Assembly: GCF_020080835.1 (NCBI RefSeq)
Contig: NC_058167.1
Coordinates: 9,766,957-9,830,956, forward strand
Direction of reading: 5' to 3'
Source: Cotesia glomerata
Taxonomy: Eukaryota; Arthropoda; Insecta; Hymenoptera; Braconidae
Length of the DNA stretch: 64,000 bases
Below are positions 12,655-23,329 of this stretch, in pieces. Position 1 is the first letter of the stretch; the number at the start of each line of letters is the position of its first letter. The notes below the pieces were generated by a model. It saw only the letters and a list, made by a program, of their open reading frames with translations. It made no database searches and had not been told where the DNA came from. The position numbers and the translations under genes are program-made.

Positions 12655-12902
12655 CTGTGCTCAAAAGTATTTTAACAACATTATGCGTTAGTTTTTTTCA
12701 ACAATGTAAAAATACTTTGGAGCCACCATTTTCCTAATTTAAAAAAAATTAAACATTCTTTTGTTACGAACAAGGACCACTTTGACACAATTCTGTAGAT
12801 TGTTCAAAAGCTGTTTAAAAAATAAATAAATTATTATTGTGTTTCATATTTATTTTAAATTAAACCATTAAATATATTTGTCAAAATACTTTTGAGCGCT
12901 AC
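12655..12902. mobile_element. Internally deleted relative of the 3517 Tc1-like element
   Basis: The reverse complement of parts of 3517-4699 (TTATGCGTTAGTTTTTTTCA, GAACAAGGACCACTTTGACA and the AATACTTTTGAGCGCTAC end). It lacks the hairpin and the MITE. Confidence 0.75.
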
Positions 12903-13081
12903 ACAGTAAAAAATTTTGCGTCAATGCGTCAAAAAATTTTGTGTTAAAAATTTTTATGTTCAATATTTAACACTTTTCTGTGTTAATTTAACACAATAAA
13001 TGTCAAATTTACAGATAAAAGTGTTAAATATTTAACACAAAAATTTTTTGACGCATTAACGCAAAATTTTTTTGCTGTGTT
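12902..13081. mobile_element. Palindromic MITE of about 180 bp
   Basis: Inverted ends ACAGTAAAAAATTTTGCGTC and GACGCATTAACGCAAAATTT...TGCTGTGT, with inner pairs TTAACACTTTT and AAAAGTGTTAA. It abuts the Tc1-like relic on its left. Confidence 0.75.
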
Positions 13082-14880
13082 CTGTATTTCTCGGACAATT
13101 TTTTCTTCTGATATAATCAATAATTATTAATTAAACTCGTTTATAGAAATTTAAGGTGTCAGAATTAATTGTTATTTTTGTAAATGTTGAGAACTTATAC
13201 AAATATATAAGAAAAACATGAAAATAGTTTTTTTCCCAGTTGATTGTACTTTTTTTTTTTTTAAATCTACTTTCCATCTCGGCTGTTGCCAAATGGGCTT
13301 TTTTTTACAGTGTAAGAATTAATAAAATATGTGGAACATCAATCTAATGACAAAAATCACTGCTCTAATAAAATAACCTCCCCATAAATCGGAAAGCAAC
13401 AGAATCGTAAGCAAAAACCGGGAAATGAAAAGCTAAATCTAGGGCTCAGCAAGAAACTAAATATCTTTGGAAAGGAAATAGAAGCCGGGAAGAACATTGT
13501 CGAGGGGTAGAAAATTTTCAGCAACGTTGCCTGTACAAGTATCCATATATGTCGACCCTCGTAGGTGTTTGTACACAATACCCCATGACTAGAGTTATCG
13601 TCACCCTCGGCACGTGACCCTCTTTCTGGCATTGCTTTGGAGCCACCCTTGTCTCGTATTCACTCCACCCCGCCAGAAACTAAATAAAACTACACCCACA
13701 TCATTCTAACGCTATGTAGCTCACGACTCTTTTTGGTTCTAGTTACAGTTACACGCATGAAAAATTCCTCGAGCTGTTCGACAGTAATTAAAAAACAATC
13801 CTCAGCCTCTAATTATTTTCATTTTTCATTTTCCATCAGCCCACTCGCAAGATTCCTTTATTCTACCTTTATTTATTTATATTTTTGAGTCGCTAAGCTC
13901 CGCTGATGATGATAACAATAATGATAAAACAATAAAGACCCAGATAGTCAGTTTATCGGAAAAAGTATTATTTTTAGATCGAAAGGAGCGTTACTGGGGT
14001 TTTATATTCATTTCTCATGAGTTAAATCCTCGAGCGAGTTTTAAGCTTCCATTTCGAATTCGATCTTAAATAAATAAACAACTCCGGGATGAAATTTTCA
14101 ATTTTCTCCGATCGAATAATCTGAATTTCTATTGACTTATTAAAATACTTTTTTTAGCTGACATTTAAATGTTAATATGAATTAATTTAATATACAATGC
14201 GTGTTTTTTTTTATTTTTAAATATTACCTCGTCAATTTTTCATCAAGCTCATTGATTTTTGGCTTAATTAAAACTTTAGAATTAATTGAATATTTTATTT
14301 CATAACTCGGCTCGTCTATTTTTAAGAGGGAGGTAGAGAGAGGGTTGATTTAATTTCCTTCAACTGGACGTGGAAAAAATAAAATAAAATTATGCAGCAC
14401 GGAAGCCTGTTTGATATTTTATCCGAAGTCGTAGATTCTCAAGGGTGTTATTCTATTCCAATGTATTCCTTCATTACTCTGTCGTAATATCGTGTTACAG
14501 TGTCTTCATGAACATTTTTATTTTGTTTTATTTTATTTTAAGGGGCTGTATGCACTTAAAAGTCAGAAAAAAAACGATTTTTTGGTTATTTTTATTAAAG
14601 TTTTTTAATTTAATTAATTTTAAAATTGATTTATAACTATTAATTGTAAATTTAAACTTTAATAATACGTTCTTGCTTTTTTTTTTATTTTAATAATAAT
14701 TTTTGTAATATTTTTGTTTTTTTTTGAGAGGTAACTTGCAATGAACTAGATATCTTTAGTTTGAATTGTTAAAAAATTCCAAATTTTCATAGAATTTAAA
14801 AAATACTTTAAAAATTTCCATTAGAAAAATTTAATTAAAAAAAAACTGATTTTTTTTTTTTTTTTATTTGAAGTGTATAT
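13082..14880. other. Unique sequence, no gene seen
   Basis: 13350-14100 is GC-richer, but neither strand gives a recognisable protein; the remainder is AT-rich with T and A tracts. Confidence 0.4.
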
Positions 14881-15807
14881 GGGTGATTCACTGTAAGGAT
14901 GTTTTTTTTTTGCTGTCCCAAGCATTTTTTTATTAGAAAAATTGTTATTTTGTTACTAAAAAAAATTTATTATGAAAGTAAAAAAACATTTCTATTTGGA
15001 GCATTGAAAACTAAAATGAAATAAATTTTGGTTTTTTTGCTATAAATTCGTAAACCACCGAAATAACAGTCCCCTGGGCTGTCCCATTCCCAAAATTAAA
15101 ACTTTAGGATTAAATTTTAAGTTATTCGTTCATAATATATAATTTGGTCCATAATGTTTATAAACTTAATTAGTTAACTAACAATCTTCTTCAATAAAAA
15201 GTACCGAAAATTAATTTGTTTCATTAAATTCATTAAACCAAAGTTTGTCCCAGGCATTTTAAGAACAGTCCCCTGCCAGAAGTTCAAAGCAAAAAAAAAA
15301 AATCAAGCGTGTTATTTTACCTTTTGTAAGGTTTATAAGGATCTAACTAGCCTTGAGTTAATAACCATAGGGCTGTTAGCGCTTTATCGTCATTTTATTT
15401 AGTGTCAAAGCACCGTTTGTGCTGAAAATATGTGTCTGGGCCACTTCAAAACTCAGTCCCCTGGTAACTATTTTTATTTATAATTTATTTATAAAATTGG
15501 ATCCATAAGTCTTAATATTATTCTAATTAATGTAAACATTCATTGAGAACTTGAAAAGTTGAATGCATTGAAATAGTTTGCTTGATTTTTCTCAATTTGA
15601 TAAAAAAAAAAAACAGTCTCCTGTCATGTTATATGGCAAAAGATACACAAATATCAAAAAAGCAAAAATTAAATCAGCTTTTTATTTATTATGATTAAGC
15701 TGATAGTTTTGTAGCCCTTGATAATTTTTTTTCTAATAAAATCAAAAATAATTTGGTCGGAAAATTTTTTACAGATTTAAGGCGTCCTTACAGAGAATCA
15801 TATCATT
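14881..15807. mobile_element. Repeat with recurring CAGTCCCCTG motif, copy 1
   Basis: The ends GGTGATTCACTGTAAGGATG and TCCTTACAGAGAATCA are inverted. Inside, CAGTCCCCTG (or CAGTCTCCTG) recurs four times (about 15069, 15268, 15461 and 15615). An inverted full-length copy lies at 56848-57772. No ORF of note. Confidence 0.8.
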
Positions 15808-15819
15808 TTTTACAGTTTT

Positions 15820-16040
15820 CATTACACTAAAAAAAAATATCTTAATTGAAAAAAAAAAATTAAGAAAAATACTAATTTTGATAATTTTCAATCAAGCTAA
15901 AAAATTCTCAAAATAAAAATTTGCTTAAACAATCTTTAAGTTAAAGAATTTTTCTGCTTAACTTAATTAAAGGTCAGCAATCTTTTCTCAACAATATTCT
16001 TAGTTCAAGAATTTTTAATTTAAATCAAGTGAACTTTGTT
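15820..16040. repeat. TTCTTGATTCAAG-type MITE-like repeat
   Basis: AT-rich, with AAGAATTTTT/AAAAATTCTT pairs and ends ACACTAAAAAA / AACTTTGTTTA; abuts Cdk5alpha exon 2 on its downstream side. Confidence 0.4.
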
Positions 16041-16183
16041 TATCATCTTAGGTCGTAAAAGTTTTAAACTAAGGAAATAAATATTGTCATTCTTCTCAAT
16101 AATTGAAAGCTTGACACTTATTGTGCAATTGTCCTTATTTATAAAGTAAAGCCTTGTATTGGATTGATAAAAAAGGAACAAAC

Positions 16184-16426
16184 CTGCCATCCTTGAAGCA
16201 GCAAACTCCTGTCGACAGTTCTGAGCCACATGACAGCGTCCCCAGCCTGGAAATCCCTCAACCTTGTGCATTTCCCGTGCAAGTAAACTCCGAGACACCT
16301 CAACAGCTCGGAAGTAGAGGCCTGGATCACGGTTTTCCTTGGCCCTGCCGGTTGAGGTCGCTCCGATATTTTCTCACACTTTAAATTGTGCGTCGTGTGA
16401 TTGTTGTTCGACGCTGGTGCTTTTGT
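16184..16426 (-). CDS. Cdk5alpha: Cdk5alpha coding exon 2 (start of cyclin-fold activation domain)
   Basis: Encodes 81 residues, from an Asn/His linker (TKAPASNNNHTTHN) into the conserved STSELLRCLG and DAVMWLRTVDRSLLLQGWQ stretches that in p35 begin the Cdk5-binding domain. The acceptor is TTTGCAG and the donor is CAG|GTTTGT; both are phase 0. Confidence 0.93.
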
Positions 16427-18548
16427 CTGCAAATCAATATCGTCAATTTAACAAATAGTAGAATAGAACAAGTAGGCCGAGACATTCAATGGTTTTATTT
16501 GATTGTCGATATAAGGGAGTAAGACCTTGAACAACTCTGTCAATTTACATGTATTATACAATACATGTACTTGGACTTTGTCACGTGGACGGAAATGCAT
16601 AGATATAGATATTGATACAGATAGCGAGCTTTCAGTGTCATAAATTGCATTCACTGGGAATTTTTAATCAAAATTGTTCAATTATAGTATTTGTTGGTTT
16701 TTACTGAATCAATAAATTTCATCGGGAAGTTCGGTGCATACATGTCTTCGTCTGTGTCTGCAGCCAGCCGGCGGATAATAACACGCTCCCCAGAGGCTGG
16801 AAGCTCGAAGCTTGCGCCGATTCGCCCAAACAAACTCAATGCGAATCATAACATTGATTTACATACGAGATATGAGAATTTAATTGCTCGCTCGTCTTCT
16901 GCTCCAGACTTTCATTTAAATTAACTAATGTTTGCTATTTCTGAGGGTCATTCGTTACTTACAATCATGAAACACTCGCTATTTATCCAGAAATTTTTAC
17001 TCTAAATTTTAATGTCAAATGTAAAGAGATGGGTCAATTTATTTAACAATTGTGAGAAATGTCGTTTTATGGCCTCTAAAAATAGCCCTTCAAACTATCG
17101 ATTTTGGAATTTCTAAAACTACCCATAACATTTATTATTTCTACCCTTGATAGTATACTGACAAAAATGATAGTTATTTAGAAGTACTATCCCCAACTTT
17201 TAGTGATTAATTATTCTATTTATTTACCGGATATTAATGCTCAGTTTATTTCTCTATATAGACAAATATTTCAATGAAATTCAGAATTTATCATTAAATA
17301 CTTATAAATATAAATAATAAATTAATTTTTATCTGAAGAAATAAACAAAATAATTGTTTAATAAAATTAGCAGACATTTGATCATTATTTTGTTCAAAAA
17401 ATAAATTATTATTTTAATAATTTGAATTAATTATTTCTTTAAATAAAATAAATAATAAATTAATTTTTATTTGAAGAAATAAACAAAATAATTGTTTAAT
17501 AAAATTAGCAGACATTTTATCATTATTTTGCTTAAAAAGTAAATTATTATTTTAAAAATTTGAATTAATTCCTTAAAATTTTTTTTAGAATTTGTTTTTT
17601 AAAAACTGTCGGATTTTTTTGTCCATGTTTAAAATTTTTAATAAAATTATTTAAAAAAATAAACAAAATAATTGTTTAATAAAATTAGCAGACATTTGAT
17701 CATTATTTTGTTTAAAAAATAAATTATTATTTTAAAAATTTGAATTATTTCTTCAAATAACTTAAAATAAATAATAAATATATTTTTATTTGAAAAAATG
17801 AACAAAATAATTGTTTAATAAAATTAGCAGACATTCGATCATTATTTTGTTTAAAAAATAAATTATTATTTTAAAAATTTGAATTAATTTCTTAAAATTT
17901 TTTTTAGAATTATTTTTTTTTTAAATTGTCAGATTTTTTTAAAAATCCATGTTTGAAATTTTTAATAAAATTATCTAAAAAAATAAAAAAAATAATTGTT
18001 TCACTAAAATTAGCACTCTATCATCTTTTATTTTTATTAAAAAAAATTACAAATATTTTTTTAAAAATTTTATCAATTTTTTTCTTAAAAAATATTTTTT
18101 TAAAAATTATTATACCAACCTGAGGCGTCTGAATATTTTTGTTCTTATCAACAATGGGAATATTATCCAGCGGCTGTCTAAAAGTGATATTCTTGTTCTT
18201 ATTATTATCAAGTTTCTTCTTATTATTATTAGTAGTGCTAAACCGTCTCCAGGACAACGCATTAATAAACAACGAGTGTTTCTTCAAATTTTTCTCCAGA
18301 GCATTTTTTTCCGAAATGATCCTCGCGCTGTCGTTGTTCAAATTAATATTATTATTCTGAAGCGAAGTGTTGTTCCCAGGAGCAGGAGCGACGGCCGCGA
18401 CATTTTTATTCTCCCTGTTTTTGGCATTGTTGAGCTGCTCATAATTAAAATTATTGAGAGTAAAATCATTGGCATGCTGGCTGCCGATTGGCGGATAGAC
18501 CGAGGAGTTCCTCCGCTCTTTGGGACTGAAAGACAGGACGGTGCCCAT
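16184..18548 (-). CDS. Cdk5alpha: Cdk5 activator p35-type protein (N-terminal two coding exons; C-terminus not in window)
   Basis: Regulatory subunit that activates the neuronal kinase Cdk5; family members are membrane-anchored by N-myristoylation. Exon 1 is 18548-18120 (143 codons) and exon 2 is 16426-16184 (81 codons); both junctions are phase 0 (CAG|GTTGGT donor, TTTGCAG acceptor). The first in-frame ATG gives MGTVLSFSP, with Gly2 available for myristoylation. KNLKKHSLFINALSWRRFS matches the p35 'KRHS...PW+R' block. In exon 2, VIQASTSELLRCLG and VDRSLLLQGWQ are family signatures and the first part of the cyclin-like activation domain. The exon ends at LLLQGWQ with donor CAG|GTTTGT, so at least one more exon carrying the rest of the cyclin fold is required; I could not find it at lower coordinates. 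The Asn-rich linker (residues about 55-140) is low complexity. The lineage is clear; the truncation is a window-edge or long-intron effect. Confidence 0.93.
16742..16924 (+). other. Small open frame antisense inside Cdk5alpha intron 1
   Basis: An ATG-initiated 60-codon frame (MSSSVSAASRRIITRSP ... ARSSSAPDFHLN) in a GC-richer island of the Cdk5alpha intron, on the opposite strand. A good 3' splice-site-like tract (ending TCTGTGTCTGCAG at about 16772) lies inside it. Composition looks protein-like (Ser/Arg/Ala-rich, balanced), but I recognise no family. It could be part of an antisense gene, an old exon or chance. Confidence 0.2.
17280..18020. repeat. Higher-order tandem repeat in Cdk5alpha intron 1
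   Basis: A block containing AATTGTTTAATAAAATTAGC recurs about five times. The marker CAGACATT sits at 17371, 17509, 17689 and 17828, with a diverged form at about 18012, giving spacings of about 138, 180, 139 and 184. The alternation of short and long units implies a roughly 320-bp dimer repeat. Confidence 0.8.
18120..18548 (-). CDS. Cdk5alpha: Cdk5alpha coding exon 1
   Basis: Encodes residues 1-143: myristoylation start, the basic KKHS region and an Asn/Lys-rich linker. The donor CAG|GTTGGT at 18119 keeps the frame with exon 2. A second potential donor (TTG|GTATAA) a few bases downstream would shift phase and is disfavoured. Confidence 0.9.
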
Positions 18549-19160
18549 GGTGAGGTTGTTGGGCTCGCTGGTCTGGTGGAGAAGCTGGTGCTGATTAATC
18601 TGAGCAGAGCTGTGGCTTTTGGTGAGAGTCAACCCGGTAGTTGTCTGCGTGATCACAGTTTCCGAGGGATTGGCGTAGTGAACTTGCAGTGGCTGTTCCT
18701 GGATCTGGACCTGGACCTGGACCAAGGGCTGGATTTGCTCCTGGGACTGGATCCTCACTTGGGTCTGTTGAGGCGGCGGAGGCGGAGGTGGCGGCCGCGG
18801 AGGACTCGGAGTCGTGATTCGCGGGGGTGGTGGAGGCGCTCGCGGAATAGAGACCTCCCTTACGGGTCCCGTCAGCGGGGTCGCATCCCCTGGCTCAATG
18901 GCCTCCTCCACGACGGGACCCACAACTTCGCTCAACCTACCTCCCAGCCTGATGCCTTCGAGTACTTTTTTTTTCACTATTTTTTAGTTAAAAAAAATAA
19001 TTACTAAATTATTATTTTATTTTATTTTGTTTTATTCTGTCAACTGTTAACTGATAACTGACACTAGCCTTACTGCAATCAGATCCTCGGTACGCACCCT
19101 CACAGCAGAAAACTCCGCGACTAATATGGCGGTCGATCAATACATAAACTCGGCGCGCGT
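18549..19160 (-). promoter_or_regulatory. Cdk5alpha 5' UTR and probable promoter-proximal region
   Basis: The frame stays open upstream of the MGTVLS start back to 18977 with no ATG (Pro-rich and Gln-rich if translated), so it is best read as 5' UTR. A relatively GC-rich stretch at 19085-19160 upstream would fit a promoter edge. No core promoter element stands out strongly enough to fix a start site. Confidence 0.45.
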
Positions 19161-19439
19161 TCGCTACCAAAAATTGTTATGATAGTTTTTTTTTACAAGA
19201 CTAAGTTAAATTTTTTATTAATTTTATTTATATTAATATTGTTATTTTATTATTAAAAAGTAAATTTTTTATAGTAATTAATTGCTATTAAAGATGAAAA
19301 ATTGTAGAATGTTTTAGTCACTGCACATTGATTAGTCACTTAATCGAAGAGCGAAATGTTTTTAATATAAATAAAAATCACTGATGATCACAAGGGTGAT
19401 TTGTTTTTTTTTTTTTTTTTTTATCAAAAAACAAAGCTG

Positions 19440-19640
19440 TTGTGTCTTGAGCTTACGGCGATGGTCAGAGAGAAGTGAGCCCTCGGGTTAGAGATGGACG
19501 TCCCTTTCCGTCAAGAGCATCACCCCGTATCATCTTGCCGCCGACGTCGACGTCTACGTCGTGGGACGCATGTACGCGATAACACTACCGGACGCCCCTC
19601 AACTTGCGCGCGCACTCGTTCGATAAACGCCAGAGTATAA
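19440..19640. promoter_or_regulatory. GC-rich island upstream of Cdk5alpha
   Basis: About 200 bp of CpG-containing, GC-richer sequence (several GACGTCGACG-type steps and a short CGCGCGC run) in otherwise AT-rich DNA, 0.9 kb upstream of the Cdk5alpha start. There is no convincing ORF. It could be a distal promoter or 5' UTR exon of Cdk5alpha, or of a divergent gene. Confidence 0.3.
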
Positions 19641-20398
19641 GAAAAGAGGGTTGAGTTTTAGGGTTTGATTTGAATTTTAGGGATTGATAATTTGAAATTT
19701 TTTTTTGGGGTTTTTTAAATTTGGTTGGGAGTTTTAGAAATTTGGAGAGTTGGTGGAAAAAAGGGGAATTTTGGGTGGAAATTTTAGGGGAGGTTTTGCA
19801 GATTGCTTTTTTGGGGAGGAAAATTGGTGGTTGCGGTCACTTGAGGTCATGAGGGTGCTGGAGAGGACTGAGTGCGTAGGAGAGGTCTTGTGATGGGAGA
19901 TGTGTCTATCAAGGGGATAATGAGGAAGTATTAGGAGGCTTGCTGGTTTTAAGAGGGTTGATAGCTTTTCGATGAAGTTCGTTGGCTGAATTTTTTAGTT
20001 TTTTTTTATGGATATATTTAAATTATTATTATTATTATTTTAAGTTAAAAAAAATAATAATAATTATAGTAATGATAACTTTGAAAACTTTTATATCATT
20101 TATATTATTATTTCCTAAAAATTTATCTCTAGTAACTTTTTTGTTTTATACAAAGAAGGAAATTTATAATTATTTCCTTTTAAAGCTTCTAAAATATCCT
20201 AAAATATATTTCAACATTATTTTTCACTATTTGGGAAAATGAAAAAAAAAAATTCCAATATTTAAAAAAATTAAAAAAAAATTTTTTTTTCCTCAAAAAT
20301 ATTTCTAACACCGTTGATGCTGTAATTTTTAACATCATTGTACACTATTGAATATTAAAAAAAAAAATTAGGAAAACGGTTGACCCTAAAGGCCATCC
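19641..20398. other. AT-rich spacer, no gene seen
   Basis: 19680-19960 is G-rich on the plus strand (GGGGTTTTTTA, TTGGGGAGG), the rest A/T-rich. No recognisable element. Confidence 0.4.
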
Positions 20399-21182
20399 CT
20401 GCAACTTCCCGCTCATTTCATACTTAAGTTGAATAAAACACTATTTTTCGAAATTTTAAATCGCAATAACTTTTGAATGAATGAACCGATTTTTATGTGG
20501 TTGGTGGCATTCAACGCAGTTTTTGAAGTCTCGTGGAGAACCTTTAAGTTTAAGGGGCCATGAAAGAAGATTTGATAACATTTTTATCAGATGATTTTTG
20601 CTGCATTGTTTTGAGCTAAATTTTGGACAGTTTTTAATCAAATTTAAATTAATTTTTTTTTGTAAAAATTTCATATATAAATCAGTTCCCTGCTTTTATT
20701 ATTATATTTTTTATATGTGGTTTAAATTTGATTAAAAACTGTCCAAAATTTAGCTGAAAACAATGCACCAAAAATCATCTCATAAAAATGTTATCAAATC
20801 TTCTTTCATGGCCCCTTAAATTCATCGAACAAGGAATTTCGAAGTAATTCCCAAAAAACGATTTTTTCGATTTTTTTTGCTAACGATAACTTACGAACGA
20901 ATTAACTGATTTCGACCGGGCTGGCAGCAATCGACGTGGTTTTTTATGTTAAGAGCTGATTAGTTTTTGGAATCGATCGGTAAAGTCGTTTGAAAGTTAT
21001 TCCAAAAAAACCACATTTGAAAAAATTTTTTTTGCAGTTTTTTTGAAATTTCTCAAAATCTACTGGTTCGAATCGGTTCAAATTATAGTCAAAATTTAAG
21101 TTTGGTCAAGCCCTTTCGAATGGTGCCAACCGCGATGGAATCGGCCAAGCTGTTCAAAAGTTATGAGAGGTTTACATAGGGC

Positions 21183-21223
<41 letters not shown>

Positions 21224-21360
21224 AGGCAGGCAGACGTACGGACATCATCGCGGAAATATTCGGGGAGGCTTCCTAGGACCTCAAAACGTCAACATCCGTT
21301 GAAAACTCGATTATCGAAAAACGAGGTAAAACCAATAACTTCCTGATTTTTGAAAATGTT
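20399..21360. mobile_element. AACTTCCCG element, copy 1 (with nested TTAA palindrome)
   Basis: Starts with AACTTCCCGCT and carries repeated blocks such as ACGAACGAATTAACTGATTT and TTGGAATCGATCGGTA, a (CA)n run (about 21183-21222) and GAGGCTTCCTAGGACCTCAA. The same order of blocks occurs in 22380-23329. Confidence 0.75.
20554..20815. mobile_element. 262-bp palindromic MITE flanked by TTAA
   Basis: Ends GGGGCCATGAAAGAAGATTT and its complement, with TTAA at 20550-20553 and 20816-20819. Arms exceed 100 bp. It is inserted in the AACTTCCCG element. Confidence 0.85.
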
Positions 21361-21363
21361 TAA

Positions 21364-21436
21364 TTTCTCGGACTGGGATTCGAACCCAGAACCTTCCGAA
21401 GACATGTCGGCTACTCTACCATTTGAGCTATCCGGT
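21364..21436 (-). repeat. tRNA-like segment
   Basis: The minus strand shows GATAGCTCAAATGGTAGAGT (box A) and GGTTCTGGGTTCGAATCCCA (box B) with near-tRNA spacing, but only four of seven acceptor pairs form and loop position 33 is unusual. A second box-B end lies inverted at 21604-21636, so it reads as a SINE pair or foldback rather than a working tRNA. Confidence 0.55.
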
Positions 21437-21603
21437 CTATACTAAATTTCCTTTCGCTTATTCTATATACATTAAGCCACACCGTCCATCTTACGGCAAG
21501 CATTTTTTACAAATATAAATAATGCTGTGAAGCGGGAAAGAATAGGAGTTACGGTAATTATTACGTGAAGCGTTCCACATTCACGTAACAGGATATTGGT
21601 AGG

Positions 21604-21640
21604 GGAAGGTTCTGGGTTCGAATCCCAGTCCGAGCTATCT
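21604..21640 (+). repeat. Inverted partner of the tRNA-like box-B end
   Basis: Repeats the minus-strand 3' half of the tRNA-like segment at 21364-21436 (GGAAGGTTCTGGGTTCGAAT), in opposite orientation 170 bp away. Confidence 0.5.
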
Positions 21641-21849
21641 AATAATTTTTTAGTATTTATAATTTTGAACATTAAAATTTATAACAAAATATTAAAAGTA
21701 TACAGAACAATGTACAAATTCTAAAGTAATATAAGGACATGACTTTTGTATTTTTTTAAATTAATAAATATTTCTAAAAAATCGTTAATTTTCATCAAAA
21801 CACAATATTAAATAACATAAATTATGAAAATAATAAACCGTCACACTCT

Positions 21850-22015
21850 GTCACCATATAGATTTAGCTTATAAGAATGATGAGATGTATCAGTCTAGCA
21901 AGCGCGCGGCTCGGGTTCGAATCTCGGTTAGGGCAAATACAATTTTCACTTTATTTCCATAATTAATAAACGTTAGATCTAAATAAAAAGTCAAATGGTC
22001 TAAACTTGCGTTAGC
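21850..22015 (+). repeat. tRNA-derived SINE, copy 1
   Basis: Box-B-like GGGTTCGAATCTCGGTTAGG at about 21911 is followed by CACTTTATTTCCATAA and GTCAAATGGTCTAAAC. The same order is found at 31385-31605, implying one SINE family. Confidence 0.65.
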
Positions 22016-22167
22016 CCTGCATAAATATTAAAATAAAAAAAAAATTACAATTAATAAATTCCTTTTTATCACTTTTTATCAAATGGCATGGGCCAGACTT
22101 AAATAGTAACTGTGGTCCAGTCCTGGTAACCAGGCATGGGTCAGATTTGAAAATCGGTATTGACTCA

Positions 22168-22265
22168 ATACTAAAATTCAGTCTTGGCACAATACTTATT
22201 TTCAGTCTTGGCGCAATACTTATTTTCAGTCTTGGCACAGTACTGATATTCAGTCTTGGCAGGAA
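22168..22265. repeat. 24-bp minisatellite (four units)
   Basis: CAGTCTTGGC starts at 22179, 22203, 22227 and 22251, an exact 24-bp period. Because 24 is divisible by 3 it creates an open frame on both strands; I do not call it coding. Confidence 0.85.
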
Positions 22266-22379
22266 GTTATCATTTGTATGCTTAGACGGACTTGGGCCAA
22301 GCTTGGATTTCAAGCTTGCCCCAGAGTTAATGAGCATTGCGCCAAGCCTTGGCCAAGCTCGGGCCGGTTGTCATTTCCT

Positions 22380-23329
22380 ATAAAGGTAACTTTTGAATGA
22401 ATGAACCGATTTTCACGCGGTTGGCGGCATTCGACGCAGTTTTTCAAATTCTATGATATATTTTCAAACACAAATTGATCAAACCAGAAATTTCGGTGCA
22501 ATTCGAAAAAAACACTTTTTTTCGACTTCTTTCGTCAACGATAACTCACGAACGAATCAACCGATTTTTACGCGGTTGGCGGCGATCGACGTGGTTTTCT
22601 TATGTTAAGAGCTGATTAGTTTTTGGAATCGATCGGTAGAGCCGTTTAAAAGTTATTCCAAAAAATGTTGGAGTTATGTTAAAAAATTACTTGTTTCCAA
22701 ATATTTCATCGACGATATCTCTCAAACAAATCAACCAATTCCAACGTTCTTAGCGGTGATCGACGCGGTTTTATGAGCTCTAAAAATTATTCTATTTAAT
22801 CAAAAACGATCCGAAAAGAAATTTCGAAGTTATGTGAAAAAAACACTTTTTGCGGTTTTCTTTCGTTCACAATATCTCTCGAACGAATTAACCGATTTTG
22901 ACCGAATTAGCGGCGATCGATGTGGTTTTTCAAGCTTAATGGTGGATTAGTTTTTGGAGTTGATCGCTCTAGCCGTTTAAAAGTTATTCCAAAAAAACCA
23001 CTTTCAAAAATGATTTTTTTTTAGATTTTTCAAAATTTCTCGAAATTTATCGGTCCGAATTGGTTCAAATTCTCAGGAAATCTAAGTTTGAGGGAACTCT
23101 TTAGAACGCCATTTGGTTGGTTCCGATCGGTTCAGTCGTTCAAAAGTTATAAGCGAGTCACACACACACAGACATAGTGACAACCTCGCGGGGATAGTCA
23201 GGGAAGCTTCCTGTGACCTTCAAACGTCGAGATCTGATGAAAACTCGATTTTTGCAAAACGGGGTGAAAACAATAACTTCCCGATTTTTGAAAATCTTCG
23301 ATTTTCTTAGCGGGAAGTTAAAAATTTAA
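22380..23329. mobile_element. AACTTCCCG element, copy 2
   Basis: Several degenerate internal units of (A)CGAACGAATCAACCGATTTT type each followed by GATCGACGTGGTTTT, then a CACACACACAGACATAGTGA tail block, ending in AGCGGGAAGTTA (the inverse of the 20399 start). The left end is truncated. Confidence 0.75.

Noticed and set aside
13357..13632. Minus-strand 91-codon frame as a Cdk5alpha terminal exon
   Set aside because: Right strand but lacks every conserved p35 C-terminal stretch and has a Phe/Ser-rich nonspecific composition.
16154..16384. Plus-strand 76-codon frame
   Set aside because: Antisense shadow of Cdk5alpha exon 2.
18276..19007. Plus-strand 243-codon open frame
   Set aside because: Shadow of the Cdk5alpha exon and its 5' UTR, with low-complexity LDLDLDQGLDLLLGLD and RRRRR stretches; not a gene.
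21364..21436. Functional tRNA gene
   Set aside because: Acceptor stem pairs at only about four of seven positions and the anticodon loop is irregular.
22011..22383. Repetitive frames on both strands (FSLGTILI and PRLKISI repeats)
   Set aside because: Generated by a 24-bp minisatellite, a multiple of three; no start context or homology.
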